Made by a program: the position numbers and the translations under genes
NCBI GenBank assembly: GCA_042862465.1
Contig: JASTVH010000009.1
Coordinates: 138,070 to 202,069, forward strand
Length of the DNA stretch: 64,000 nt
Direction: 5' to 3'
DNA from: JASTVH01 sp042862465
GTDB lineage: Bacteria > Pseudomonadota > Gammaproteobacteria > Pseudomonadales > Oleiphilaceae
Shown: positions 43,150-51,468 of the stretch, one piece after another
Position numbering within the stretch: position 1 is the stretch's first letter
Layout: every line of letters begins with the position of its first letter
The notes under the pieces: generated by a model
Database searches by the model: none
What the model was told of the DNA's origin: nothing
What the model saw: the letters and a program-made list of their open reading frames with translations, nothing else

Positions 43150-44881
43150 CGCCGCCTCCCTGCTTCTTGTCGTCATGATCCGCCATCTTGCGATCGAGGT
43201 CCGGCTCGACATTGAGCAGGCGCAGGGCGTCACTCATGACCCGCGCGAAAACCGGCGCTGCTACTTCGCCGCCGTAATAGGTATCTCCTTTCGGATCATC
43301 CACGGCGACCACACAAACGATGCGCGGATTATCAATGGGCGCCATGCCGGCGAAAATGGCCTTGTAATCGCTGTCTTCATAGCCGCTGCGGCCAACCAGG
43401 TGTACGGTTCCGGTTTTGCCGCCGGCCTGATAGATCGACAGGGCAGCCCGCGTCCCGGTGCCATCCTTGACCACCTGCTTGAGCATCTGGCGCACCTGGC
43501 GGGCAACACTTTCATCCAGTACCCTTTGCCCCCCCCGGGCATTGTCCTGCTTGACCAGCGATACCGGGTGCAGATAACCGCCATTGGCGAACACCGTGTA
43601 GGCCTGCGCCAACTGCAGGGCGTTGATGCTCAGGCCATAGCCGTAGGACAGTGTCGCCACCTCAATTTTCTTCCAGTCCATGCGCGCCGGCAGGACACCG
43701 ATACTTTCTCCCGGAAAACCGATACCGGTCGCCTGGCCCAGCCCCAGGCGATAGAACATGTCGCGTACCACGGGCCCGGTCAGGTCCAGGGCAATGCGGC
43801 TGGCGCCCACGTTGCTGGACTTGGAAATAATATGGGTCACATCCAGTGACCCGTAGTTGCGGTGATCGCGGATGGTGTAACCATTGAGCCGCAGATAACC
43901 GGGCGACGTATCTACGTAGGTACCGGGTGTATAGCGTCCGGATTCCAGGGCAGCGGCAATGGTCAGCGGCTTGACCGTGGAGCCGGGCTCGAAGACATCG
44001 GTAATGGCCCGATTCCTAAGGGCACTGGGATCCAGCTGCGAGCGGTCGTTGGGGTTGTAGGACGGCTGATTGACCATCGCCAACACCTCGCCGGTATCCA
44101 CATCCAGCATAACCAGGGTTCCGCTGCGGGCCTTGTGGGCCTGGACCACCGCCTTGAGCTCGCGATACGCCAGGTATTGCAGCCGCAGATCGATGGTCAG
44201 CTGCAGGTCGTTGCCGGGCTCGGCATCCCGGATCAGGCTGAGATCCTTGATGACATGGCCCCGGTTGTCCTTGAGCACCCGCTTGCGACCGGGCGTGCCC
44301 CGAAGCCAGTCGTCATAGGACAACTCCAGCCCTTCCTGTCCCTGCTCGTCGATGTTGGTGAAACCCACCACATGGGAAGTCACCTCGCCGGCCGGGTAGT
44401 AGCGGCGATACTCGCGACGGGTATAGATGCCGGGAATGCCCAGGGCTCGGGCCTGTTTGGCCAGATTCGGCTGAACCTTGCGCTTGAGGAACATGAACTG
44501 GCGGTTCTGGCGCTTGCGCAGATCCTGGCGCAATTCGTTCTCGTCCAGATTCAGCAGGGTGGCCAGATGGCTGAGTCGGCTGTCGGACGGGTCGATATCC
44601 GACGGATTGGCCCAGATGGTCTGCACCGGGGTGCTGACCGCCAGCGGCTCGCCATAGCGATCCGTGATCATGCCGCGGTGGGCCTCGATCGGCTCGCTGC
44701 GGACCGTGCGCACGTCCCCCTGCTGACGAAGGAAATCGTGATCCACCACGTGCAGGTCCACCAGCCGCCAGGTCAACGCGCCCACACTGACCATGGCCGC
44801 GGACAATACGACGCCGTAACGCCAGCTTTTCAGCAAGCGCCGCAACGGTGTTGTCGGCTGTTGGTCACGGGTAGCGCCCAT
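43142..44881 (-). CDS. ftsI: Division-specific transpeptidase FtsI (PBP3)
   Basis: FtsI cross-links septal peptidoglycan in partnership with FtsW. It has a short cytoplasmic N-terminus, one hydrophobic segment (about residues 23-45), a pedestal domain and a class B transpeptidase domain with the active serine in EPGSTVKP (about residue 300), SSN in SKSSNVGAS, and KTGT. The ATG at 44881 (MGATRDQQPTT) gives 579 residues; the longer open frame runs into ftsL and is not supported. Confidence 0.98.
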   Translation of the reverse strand: MGATRDQQPTTPLRRLLKSWRYGVVLSAAMVSVGALTWRLVDLHVVDHDFLRQQGDVRTVRSEPIEAHRGMITDRYGEPLAVSTPVQTIWANPSDIDPSDSRLSHLATLLNLDENELRQDLRKRQNRQFMFLKRKVQPNLAKQARALGIPGIYTRREYRRYYPAGEVTSHVVGFTNIDEQGQEGLELSYDDWLRGTPGRKRVLKDNRGHVIKDLSLIRDAEPGNDLQLTIDLRLQYLAYRELKAVVQAHKARSGTLVMLDVDTGEVLAMVNQPSYNPNDRSQLDPSALRNRAITDVFEPGSTVKPLTIAAALESGRYTPGTYVDTSPGYLRLNGYTIRDHRNYGSLDVTHIISKSSNVGASRIALDLTGPVVRDMFYRLGLGQATGIGFPGESIGVLPARMDWKKIEVATLSYGYGLSINALQLAQAYTVFANGGYLHPVSLVKQDNARGGQRVLDESVARQVRQMLKQVVKDGTGTRAALSIYQAGGKTGTVHLVGRSGYEDSDYKAIFAGMAPIDNPRIVCVVAVDDPKGDTYYGGEVAAPVFARVMSDALRLLNVEPDLDRKMADHDDKKQGGGDV

Positions 44882-44885
44882 ACGG

Positions 44886-45275
44886 TTACCGCTTGTCCTG
44901 CAATGTTTTCGCCGGGACGACCACAATCTGGTCCCGGCCGGGTACCTGCATATCCATACGCGTGGTGGCCAGGTGCTCGACCCGGCCGTGCGCACTCAGC
45001 GCACTCTGTTCCAGCAACAGCTGACTCCATTCCCGCTGGTAGGCATCGCGCTCGTCCTGCAGGCTGCTCAGGGTGTTGAACAGCGAACGGTTCAGGTGCG
45101 CCGCGTAAACCACCCCGATGGCCGAACCCGCCAGGGCGATCAACAGCACCAGGGTCACCCTCACATCCTTGCGTCCCAGGGCCCGAAAAATCCGCCGGGA
45201 GACGCGCAGCGCCGCGCCGACGGTTTCCCGCCAGCGCTGCCTTCTTTCGCCTGTATCTGTCAGTACGGCGCCCAT
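44886..45275 (-). CDS. ftsL: Cell division protein FtsL
   Basis: FtsL is a small bitopic division protein that forms a coiled-coil complex with FtsB and FtsQ. The 129-residue protein has a basic cytoplasmic part to about residue 38, a hydrophobic segment (about 40-58) and a periplasmic helix rich in leucine heptads (LNRSLFNTLSSLQDERDAYQ). It lies 2 bases after rsmH and 4 bases before ftsI, the usual place, although its sequence is poorly conserved, as FtsL always is. Confidence 0.93.
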   Translation of the reverse strand: MGAVLTDTGERRQRWRETVGAALRVSRRIFRALGRKDVRVTLVLLIALAGSAIGVVYAAHLNRSLFNTLSSLQDERDAYQREWSQLLLEQSALSAHGRVEHLATTRMDMQVPGRDQIVVVPAKTLQDKR

Positions 45276-45277
45276 GA

Positions 45278-46216
45278 TTACTCTCGCTCCAGGATGCGCA
45301 TGATGGCACTGCGTGCCCGAACGTTCTGATTGACTTCATCCTCCGCCGGCTTGATCGCTTTTCCGTACAAACGATATCCGGTCCGGGTCTGGTCCTCGGT
45401 CAGTGGCAACCCTTTCGGTACGGCCGGCCCCTTGGCCCGCTCACGCATGAAGCGCTTGACCAGTCGATCCTCCAGCGAATGAAAACTGATAACCACCAGG
45501 CGTCCGCCATGACTCAGGCGATCAGCCGCCTTGGCCAGCACCTGCTCCAGGTCTTCCAGCTCACGATTGACGTGAATGCGAATGGCCTGAAAGCTCCTGG
45601 TGGCCGGGTGCTTGTGTTTTTCCTTCTTGGGGATGGCGTGACTGATCAGTTCGGCCAGCCCCAGCGTGGTCTCCAGTGCCTGCGTACCACGGGCTTCGAT
45701 GATGCGCCGAGCAATGCGGCGGGCGAAGCGCTCTTCGCCATATTCCTTCAGGACCCGGATGATCTCGGCCTCAGGCGCCTGGCTGAGCCATTCCCGCGCG
45801 CTCTGTCCCTGCTCCGGATCCATCCGCATGTCCAGGGGTCCCTCGCGGGTGAAGCTGAAGCCCCGGGCGGCGTCGTCCAGCTGAGGAGAAGACACGCCCA
45901 GGTCCAGCAACATGCCGTCGATTTCGTCCCAGCCCTGTTCGGTCATGAAGCGATCCAGATCCGCAAAGGACCCCCGAGCCATTCGGAAGCGGGAGTCCTC
46001 GGCCTCCAGGCGACGGCCCACCTGCTCCGCCTCCGGGTCCTTGTCGATCCCCAGCAGCAGACCTGCCTCGGAAAGCTGCTCCAGAATGGCGCGGCTGTGA
46101 CCGCCGCGGCCAAAGGTGCCATCGACGTAACGCCCGCCCGGTGACACCACCATTGCGCTGATCGCTTCGCGCAACAGTACCGTCTGGTGCTGCCCCTGGA
46201 TGTCCGCCTGCGCCAT
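45278..46216 (-). CDS. rsmH: 16S rRNA m4C1402 methyltransferase RsmH
   Basis: RsmH methylates N4 of C1402 in the 16S rRNA P site; RsmI, also encoded in this window, modifies the 2'-O of the same base. The SAM-binding start VDGTFGRGGHSRAIL and the motif RFMREERAKG-like KRFMRERAKGP and VISFHSLEDRLVK are present. The ATG at 46216 shares a base with the mraZ stop (TGATG) and gives 312 residues; a GTG one codon earlier is possible. Confidence 0.97.
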   Translation of the reverse strand: MAQADIQGQHQTVLLREAISAMVVSPGGRYVDGTFGRGGHSRAILEQLSEAGLLLGIDKDPEAEQVGRRLEAEDSRFRMARGSFADLDRFMTEQGWDEIDGMLLDLGVSSPQLDDAARGFSFTREGPLDMRMDPEQGQSAREWLSQAPEAEIIRVLKEYGEERFARRIARRIIEARGTQALETTLGLAELISHAIPKKEKHKHPATRSFQAIRIHVNRELEDLEQVLAKAADRLSHGGRLVVISFHSLEDRLVKRFMRERAKGPAVPKGLPLTEDQTRTGYRLYGKAIKPAEDEVNQNVRARSAIMRILERE

Positions 46217-46665
46217 CACAGGGACAGGGACTCCATTTCTTCCGGCATCTCGCCATCCCCTTCGGCTTCATCCAGCCAGTGCATCCAGCGATCCTCGCTC
46301 CAGAGCTCCAGCTTGCGGCCCTGACCGATCAGCAGCAGCTTTTTCTCCAGACCGGCATACTCACGCAATGTCGGCGGCACCAGAATACGGCCCGCCCCAT
46401 CCAACTCCAGCGGTGTGGCAAAGCCGATCAACAGGCGCTGGGCCCGTCGCGCACGCTTGTTGAAGCTGGGCAGCGCTTCGATTTTGGGGAGGATTTCCTC
46501 CCACTGGGGTTCCGGGTAGACGAGCAGGCAGCGTTCTTCGGTGTGGGCAGTGAGCACAATACGGCCGTCACAGACATCGGCCAGATCCTCACGCACACGC
46601 GCGGGGATCGCCAGACGTCCTTTCGCATCCATATTGATGGCATGACTGCCAAGAAAATTGCTCAT
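46216..46665 (-). CDS. mraZ: Transcriptional regulator MraZ
   Basis: MraZ is a DNA-binding repressor that controls its own dcw operon by binding GTGG-type direct repeats in the leader. The 149-residue protein has two SpoVT/AbrB-like halves, each with the family pattern (AINMDAKGRLAIPARVRE at the start and GAGRILVPPTLREYAGL in the middle). It is the first gene of the cluster. The array of 10-nt repeats between its promoter and start codon fits autoregulation. Confidence 0.97.
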   Translation of the reverse strand: MSNFLGSHAINMDAKGRLAIPARVREDLADVCDGRIVLTAHTEERCLLVYPEPQWEEILPKIEALPSFNKRARRAQRLLIGFATPLELDGAGRILVPPTLREYAGLEKKLLLIGQGRKLELWSEDRWMHWLDEAEGDGEMPEEMESLSL

Positions 46666-46730
46666 AGCCCCACATCCGAAGCGTCACCGCCGCTCTTTTG
46701 GCCCGCTGGTGACTGAATTGGCCCGGCATT

Positions 46731-46794
46731 CCACCGGATCCCACTTCTCTACCTCTTCAACCACTAAAAACCACAATCATCCACTTTTTCCCAC
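46731..46794 (-). promoter_or_regulatory. MraZ operator: 10-nt-periodic GTGG array
   Basis: On the minus strand GTGG (plus-strand CCAC) occurs at 46791, 46781, 46771, 46761, 46741 and 46731, that is at six of seven consecutive 10-nt steps; the 46751 step reads AGGT. E. coli MraZ binds TGGGN units spaced by 5 nt, the same 10-nt period. The array lies just downstream of the promoter start point, as in E. coli, but it is longer than the three-unit site known there. Confidence 0.7.
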
Positions 46795-46802
46795 TTTTGC
46801 AC

Positions 46803-46831
46803 ACTATAGGAACACGCCTTAAGCAATGCAA
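46803..46831 (-). promoter_or_regulatory. Sigma-70 promoter of the dcw cluster (mraZ promoter)
   Basis: TTGCAT (46826-46831) and TATAGT (46803-46808) are spaced by exactly 17 bases on the minus strand. Transcription would begin near 46796, at the edge of the GTGG array, leaving a leader of about 130 bases before mraZ. Confidence 0.65.
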
Positions 46832-47051
46832 GCAGCAACGGCGGGGGCCAGGCTGGAAAAGTTGCTGTAAAGACAGGGGGTTAGAAAGCAAAGACAAACC
46901 TTCCGGCGCATTGCGCGAGAAGAAAGCTCGAAAAATCAGGTGGATGGCACGAGTTTTGTAGAAACCGGATGAGACTTAAGACTATTTGGCTATAACGAGG
47001 GTATTGACTGTTAATCCTGGGTAATGAACAACCCGTGGGAAGGAGAAAATT

Positions 47052-47418
47052 GAGCTCGCCTGTAAGCCGGGTTCTGTCAGGTGCAAGCACCTGGACAGTC
47101 ATTCATCTGGGACCTGCGTCACCGCAGGCCTCTAGCGACCTACCCGAGTCCAGCGCGGGCCACGCCATTGGACTCCTATTTGGTCTTGCTCCGAGTGGGG
47201 TTTACCATCGCCGTGGACTGTTGCCAGCCACGCGGTGCGCTCTTACCGCACCTTTTCACCCTTGCCGGTCTCGCCAAGCGAGACTTAGGCGGTTTCCTTT
47301 CTGCTGCACTTTCCGTCGGCTCTCACCGCCCAGGCGTTACCTGGCACTCTGCCCTATGGAGCCCGGACTTTCCTCCAGCCACCCTGAACGGGAAGGCCAG
47401 CGACTGTCCGGCGAGCTC
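47052..47418 (-). ncRNA. rnpB: RNase P RNA
   Basis: This is the catalytic RNA of ribonuclease P, which matures tRNA 5' ends. On the minus strand the 5' part contains GGAGGAAAGTCCGGGCT followed by the conserved GGTAACGCC-type region, and the 3' part contains the conserved ACAGAACCCGGCTTA. The ends GAGCTCGCC (47418-47410) and GGCGAGCTC (47060-47052) are complementary and form helix P1, which fixes the boundaries at about 367 nt. The position between rsmI and mraZ is the one seen in Pseudomonas. Confidence 0.95.
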
Positions 47419-47425
47419 AGCGGCA

Positions 47426-47454
47426 AGATTACGACGGATTGCCCGGCGAGGCAA
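47426..47454 (-). promoter_or_regulatory. Putative promoter of rnpB
   Basis: TTGCCT (47449-47454) and TAATCT (47426-47431) are 17 bases apart on the minus strand, and the expected start point coincides with the P1-defined 5' end of the RNA at 47418. Confidence 0.45.
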
Positions 47455-47476
47455 TCCCCAAACCCATAACCGCCCC

Positions 47477-48349
47477 TTATTCGCCTTTCAGTGCCAGCGC
47501 TCTCTGATAGAGTTCATTTTTCGGCAGGCCGGTGACATCGGCCACAACCCGCGCCACTTTTTTCACCGGCAACTCCTGCAGCAACCGGACCAGCAGCCGC
47601 TCCACATCCAGATCAGCGGCGGCTTCCTCCCGATCCACCTCGGCACCCGCCACCAGCACGACGATTTCCCCGCGGCGCATGTCGGGATCGCCCTGCGCCC
47701 TTTCAGCCAGCTGCCCCAGAGCATCCACGTATACGGTTTCGTAGCTTTTGGTCAGCTCCCTGGCAACAACGCCCTGACGATCCTCCCCGAACACCTCGGC
47801 CAGATTCTGCAGGCATCCGTCGATCCGATGGGGCGACTCGTAGAAGATGAGCGTGCGCGCTTCCTTGCGGAGCGAATCCAGCCGCCGCCTGCGCGCCCCC
47901 TCCTTTGATGGCAGGAACCCTTCAAACACAAAGCGATCCGTCGGCAGACCACCGACACTCAATGCGGCGATCGCGGCGCAGGCTCCCGGCGCGGTTGTAA
48001 CCTTGAGCCCGCGGCGATGGGCTTCACGGACAAGATGAAACCCGGGGTCGGAAATCAGGGGGGTACCCGCATCACTGACCAGAGCCACCACCTGCCCCTG
48101 GGCGACCCGATCCAGCAGCGAACCGCTTCGCGCCTCCTCGTTGAATTCGTGCAAGGCGGCCAGGGGCTTTTCCAGACCAAGGTGGTTCAGGAGTTTGCGG
48201 CTGTGCCGCGTGTCTTCGGCGGCAATCAGGTCCGCGGAAGCCAGCATTTGCTCCGCCCGGTGGGAAATATCCCCCAGATTGCCGATGGGCGTCGCGACAA
48301 TAATCAGCGCTCCACCGAGCGAATCTCTACCTTCTGACTGCTGTGTCAT
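47477..48349 (-). CDS. rsmI: 16S rRNA 2'-O-ribose C1402 methyltransferase RsmI
   Basis: RsmI methylates the ribose of C1402 in 16S rRNA, the same nucleotide that RsmH modifies on the base. The tetrapyrrole-methylase fold is marked by IIVATPIGNLGDISHRA, ALVSDAGTPLISDPG and FYESPHRI. The ATG at 48349 gives 290 residues; a GTG three codons earlier is an alternative. It is divergent from lpoA and lies directly upstream of rnpB. Confidence 0.97.
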   Translation of the reverse strand: MTQQSEGRDSLGGALIIVATPIGNLGDISHRAEQMLASADLIAAEDTRHSRKLLNHLGLEKPLAALHEFNEEARSGSLLDRVAQGQVVALVSDAGTPLISDPGFHLVREAHRRGLKVTTAPGACAAIAALSVGGLPTDRFVFEGFLPSKEGARRRRLDSLRKEARTLIFYESPHRIDGCLQNLAEVFGEDRQGVVARELTKSYETVYVDALGQLAERAQGDPDMRRGEIVVLVAGAEVDREEAAADLDVERLLVRLLQELPVKKVARVVADVTGLPKNELYQRALALKGE

Positions 48350-48367
48350 GCCTGTCACTGCCTAACC

Positions 48368-48376
48368 TGTTAGAAT
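48368..48376 (+). promoter_or_regulatory. Extended -10 promoter for lpoA-yraN-diaA
   Basis: TGT then TAGAAT (48371-48376) forms an extended -10 element, which would leave a leader of about 125 bases before lpoA. Confidence 0.4.
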
Positions 48377-48406
48377 CGATGCCTGTCTCATCCCGGGCGC
48401 GGCGCC

Positions 48407-48435
48407 ATCATGCCCTGCCTGCCCGGTTTTCACAA
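48407..48435 (-). promoter_or_regulatory. Putative promoter for rsmI
   Basis: On the minus strand TTGTGA (48430-48435) and CATGAT (48407-48412) are 17 bases apart, about 60 bases upstream of rsmI. Confidence 0.35.
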
Positions 48436-48505
48436 CATGGCCCCGCGAACTCCCGTATCGCATCAGGGTCTTAAAGTACCACTCGAGGGTGAAGAAAGGA
48501 CACAC

Positions 48506-50392
48506 ATGGATCGGACAGCATCCCGTTACCGACTGATTTGGGTATTCCTGCTCGCGGCCATGATCACGGCCTGCCAGCAAACACCCTCCAAGCCCCCGGC
48601 GGCAGAGACACCACAGACACAATCGGCAGAGGAGCTGCTGGCGCAGGCAGCGAAGGCGGAGAACGTCAACGCGCGCAACCAGCTGTTGCTGCAGGCCGCC
48701 GATCGCCTGCAGGAGGCGGGCGAGAAGCAGCAGGCCCGGCAACTGCTGCTCCAGCTGCAATCCCAGCCCCTGAGCGGCGAGCTTCAGGACCAGTATCGAC
48801 TGCTGGCACTGCGCGGTGCCGTCAATGCGGGCGATGCCAGCTGGGCCCAGAGCGTGACCCGCGATCTGCCGGTGGAACAGTTCCAACAGTATCCGCCGGA
48901 GCTACAACCGCGTGTCGCCGAACTCCAGCAACAGGCTTTCGTGCTTTCCGGACGCTATCTGAAAGCCGCGGAAACCGCCCTGCAGACCCGCCAACTCCTG
49001 GGGTCGGAGGCGATCGGACAGGACCTGATCTGGCGCTGGCTGCAACGGGTACCGTTCGGCGAATTGGAAGAGCGCGCCCGCACCGCCTCAACCCCGGATC
49101 TCCAGGGCTGGCTGGAGCTGGCCCTGCAACTGCGGGCTGGGCCCATCACTCTGGAAGAACAAAGCGCGCTGATTCGCAATTGGCAGAAGAACTGGCCGGA
49201 CCACCCTGCAGCCCGGCAACTCCCGGACGAACTGGAGATGATTGCCAGCCTGCCGGACCGCCGCCCCGAGCGTGTGGTCCTTGCACTACCGCTGTCCGGG
49301 CCTCTTGGCGATGCCGGCAAGGCCGTGCGGGAAGGTTTCGTGGCGGCCTTTTACAAGGACCAGAAGCTGATCAAGCGTTCCACCGAAGTCGACATCGTCG
49401 ATACCAATGAAGAGAGCTTCTCCAGCATCTATGCCGAACAGCTGACGGAAAACCCGGATCTGGTCATAGGCCCCCTCAGCAAGACCGCCCTTGCCTCACT
49501 GGCCGACCAGGATCAGCTTCCCGTCCCCGTTCTGGCGCTTAATTATCTCGACGAGTCCGCGACCGCTCCGCAGAACCTGTTCCAGTTTGGTCTGTCGGCG
49601 GAAGATGAAGCCCGCCAGATTGCCCAACGCCTGGCTTGGGATGGCAAGCGACGCGTGGTCATGATCGCTCCCGAGGGCGGCTGGGGCGATCGGGTGGTCG
49701 ACGCATTCCGCATCCAGGATGAGGAGCTGGGTGGACATCTGCTGGACACCGTTCGCTTTGGGCAAACCGACAGCCTGCGCACCGCTGTGTCAGACCTCTT
49801 TGGCATCCATCGTAGCCGCCAGCGGGCGATTCAGGTGGAGGAGACCATTGCCATGGATGTCAAATTCGAGCCGCGCCGGCGCCAGGATATCGATGCCGTC
49901 GTCATGATCGCCTCCCCCGAGCAGGCTCGCCAGCTCAAGCCTTTGTTTGCCTTCTATTTTGGCGGGGATCTGCCGGTCTACAGCCCCTCCCTGGTCTATG
50001 CCGGCCAGCCGGACCCCAGCCGTGACGCAGACCTGGAGAACGTTCGTTTTACCGATCTCCCCTGGGTCCTGGGGGAGCCACCGGAACTCCGCCAGGCCCT
50101 CTGGGACACTTTCCCTCGCCTGGCCCGCCAGTATGATCGCCTGTTCGCCCTGGGCGCGGACGCCTATCGACTGTCGTCACGCCTGCCGCTCCTGGAGAAT
50201 ATTCCTTCGAGCCAGGTTGCCGGCTACACCGGTCTGCTGACAATGAACGAACACCGCGAGATTCACCGCATGCAGGAATGGGCGGTATTCAACAACGGTA
50301 CGCCGGAAGTGAAAGCTGAAATCGAGTTGAATGGCGGCTCCGGCAGCGCCATTCCGGCACAGCCTGAATCCCGTTCCGACATTTCCCAGTAG
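48506..50392 (+). CDS. lpoA: Outer membrane lipoprotein LpoA, activator of PBP1A (LppC family)
   Basis: LpoA spans the periplasm from the outer membrane and activates PBP1A. The mature lipoprotein begins at the cysteine of MITAC, about residue 21, after a hydrophobic signal. An N-terminal helical TPR-like part (to about residue 250) is followed by a periplasmic-binding-protein-like domain starting VVLALPLSGPLGDAGKAVREGF. The open frame continues upstream, but the ATG at 48506 has GAAAGGA ahead of it and sits right before the signal peptide, giving 628 residues. It leads a unit with yraN and diaA, the same order as in E. coli. Confidence 0.95.
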   Translation: MDRTASRYRLIWVFLLAAMITACQQTPSKPPAAETPQTQSAEELLAQAAKAENVNARNQLLLQAADRLQEAGEKQQARQLLLQLQSQPLSGELQDQYRLLALRGAVNAGDASWAQSVTRDLPVEQFQQYPPELQPRVAELQQQAFVLSGRYLKAAETALQTRQLLGSEAIGQDLIWRWLQRVPFGELEERARTASTPDLQGWLELALQLRAGPITLEEQSALIRNWQKNWPDHPAARQLPDELEMIASLPDRRPERVVLALPLSGPLGDAGKAVREGFVAAFYKDQKLIKRSTEVDIVDTNEESFSSIYAEQLTENPDLVIGPLSKTALASLADQDQLPVPVLALNYLDESATAPQNLFQFGLSAEDEARQIAQRLAWDGKRRVVMIAPEGGWGDRVVDAFRIQDEELGGHLLDTVRFGQTDSLRTAVSDLFGIHRSRQRAIQVEETIAMDVKFEPRRRQDIDAVVMIASPEQARQLKPLFAFYFGGDLPVYSPSLVYAGQPDPSRDADLENVRFTDLPWVLGEPPELRQALWDTFPRLARQYDRLFALGADAYRLSSRLPLLENIPSSQVAGYTGLLTMNEHREIHRMQEWAVFNNGTPEVKAEIELNGGSGSAIPAQPESRSDISQ

Positions 50393-50405
50393 GAGTTCGA
50401 ATGGC

Positions 50406-50771
50406 ATGGATCGCCGCAGCAAGGGAGCCACGGAGGAGCGCCTGGCCGAGCGCTATTTGCGACGCCAGGGCCTGAAGACCATCGCCCGCAACTTCACCTG
50501 TCGCGGCGGGGAAATCGACCTGGTATGCCTCCACCGCGACGAGATTGTTTTCGTGGAGGTGCGCTTTCGGGGGCCGCGCAGCCTGGTGAGCAGTGAAGAA
50601 TCGATCACGCCCACCAAGCGCCGACGCATCATCAAGGCGGCGCGCTATTACCTGGCGCAACATTCGCTCTACGATAAGGCGTGCCGTTTTGACGTGCTGG
50701 CCATCAACCAGCGCTCCTCTTTTAGGCGCGACATAAACTGGATCACCCATGCCTTTGAAGCCGATTCATGA
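50406..50771 (+). CDS. yraN: YraN family endonuclease-like protein (UPF0102)
   Basis: This 121-residue protein has the UPF0102 fold related to Holliday-junction and restriction nucleases: RNFTCRGGEIDLVCLHRDEIVFVEVRFR holds the catalytic-type pattern E-x-D-L followed by FVEVR. In most family members the last residue of FVEVK is lysine; here it is arginine. The start at 50406 (MDRRSKGATEERLAERYL) fits the family. The gene lies 13 bases after lpoA and overlaps diaA by 4 bases. The cellular role is unknown. Confidence 0.92.
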   Translation: MDRRSKGATEERLAERYLRRQGLKTIARNFTCRGGEIDLVCLHRDEIVFVEVRFRGPRSLVSSEESITPTKRRRIIKAARYYLAQHSLYDKACRFDVLAINQRSSFRRDINWITHAFEADS

Positions 50772-51358
50772 GTAACCATCAAGACTATATTGCCCAACAC
50801 GTCGCCTCACACATGGAAGCGATCGCCCACGCGGCCAGCGAGAACGGCGCCCTCATCGAAGCGGCCGGACAGGCCCTGGTCGATGCGCTGCTCAGTGACG
50901 GGCGTATCCTGGCCTGCGGTACCGGCACCACCAACACCCTGGCCCAGTACTTCTGCACCTGCCTGCTGAATCGCTACGAGCATGACCGCCCCGGCCTGCC
51001 GGCCATCAACCTGGGCTCCGACGCCACCACCTTTGCGGCGCTGTGCAAGGACAACCGTTTCAACGATACCTTTTCCCGCCCCATCCGGGCCCTGGGCAAA
51101 GCGACCGACGTGCTTCTGCTGCTGGCCGACGACGGTCAGAAGGCCAACCTGATCCAGGCCATCCAGGCCGCCCACGACCGGGGTATGCGCATCATCGCTG
51201 TGACCCGCGAGGCCGAGCAGGATATCCATGCGCTATTACACCCCGAAGATGTGGAAATCGTGCTGCCCGAGGCGTCGACAGGCATTATCTCCGAAGTGAT
51301 GCTGGTGACCCTCAATACCCTGTGCGGCGTGGTCGAGCACATGCTGTTTGGCCATTGA
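50768..51358 (+). CDS. diaA: SIS-domain protein, DiaA-like
   Basis: The 196-residue protein is a single SIS domain, related to GmhA and DiaA. DiaA is a tetramer that binds DnaA and helps timely initiation at oriC. The position lpoA-yraN-diaA matches E. coli, which supports DiaA over the sugar isomerase GmhA. The phosphosugar-loop segment reads ACGTGTTNTLAQYF, where GmhA-type enzymes have CGNGGSAADA, so isomerase activity is unlikely. The gene starts inside the yraN stop (ATGA) and ends before a bidirectional terminator. Confidence 0.88.
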   Translation: MSNHQDYIAQHVASHMEAIAHAASENGALIEAAGQALVDALLSDGRILACGTGTTNTLAQYFCTCLLNRYEHDRPGLPAINLGSDATTFAALCKDNRFNDTFSRPIRALGKATDVLLLLADDGQKANLIQAIQAAHDRGMRIIAVTREAEQDIHALLHPEDVEIVLPEASTGIISEVMLVTLNTLCGVVEHMLFGH

Positions 51359-51429
51359 AGCCGGCCCTGAATTGCCGGGGTTGCTCTCCCCGCCGTATTG
51401 CCAACCGGGGAGCACTCATCCGGCCATAA

Positions 51430-51457
51430 AAAAAGGGCCTTCTAAAAGGCCCTTTTT
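51430..51457. terminator. Bidirectional terminator between diaA and sspB
   Basis: An 8-bp GC-rich stem (51434-51441 with 51446-51453) is flanked by an A-run on one side and a T-run on the other, so it can end transcription from diaA (plus) and sspB (minus). Confidence 0.85.
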
Positions 51458-51468
51458 CTGTCAGCAGG

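Larger units (their letters stand above)
46666..47051. other. Intergenic region mraZ - rnpB
   Basis: This 386-bp stretch holds the mraZ leader with the GTGG array and promoter (46731-46831) and then about 190 bases (roughly 46860-47050) that are visibly richer in A and T than the surroundings and contain no convincing frame. The 3' end of the RNase P RNA lies at its upper edge, so part of it may be the rnpB terminator region, although no strong hairpin with a T-run is visible. Confidence 0.5.

Noticed and set aside
47081..47908. Plus-strand frame across rnpB and the end of rsmI
   Set aside because: It crosses the RNase P RNA gene and lies antisense to rsmI, so it is a shadow frame.
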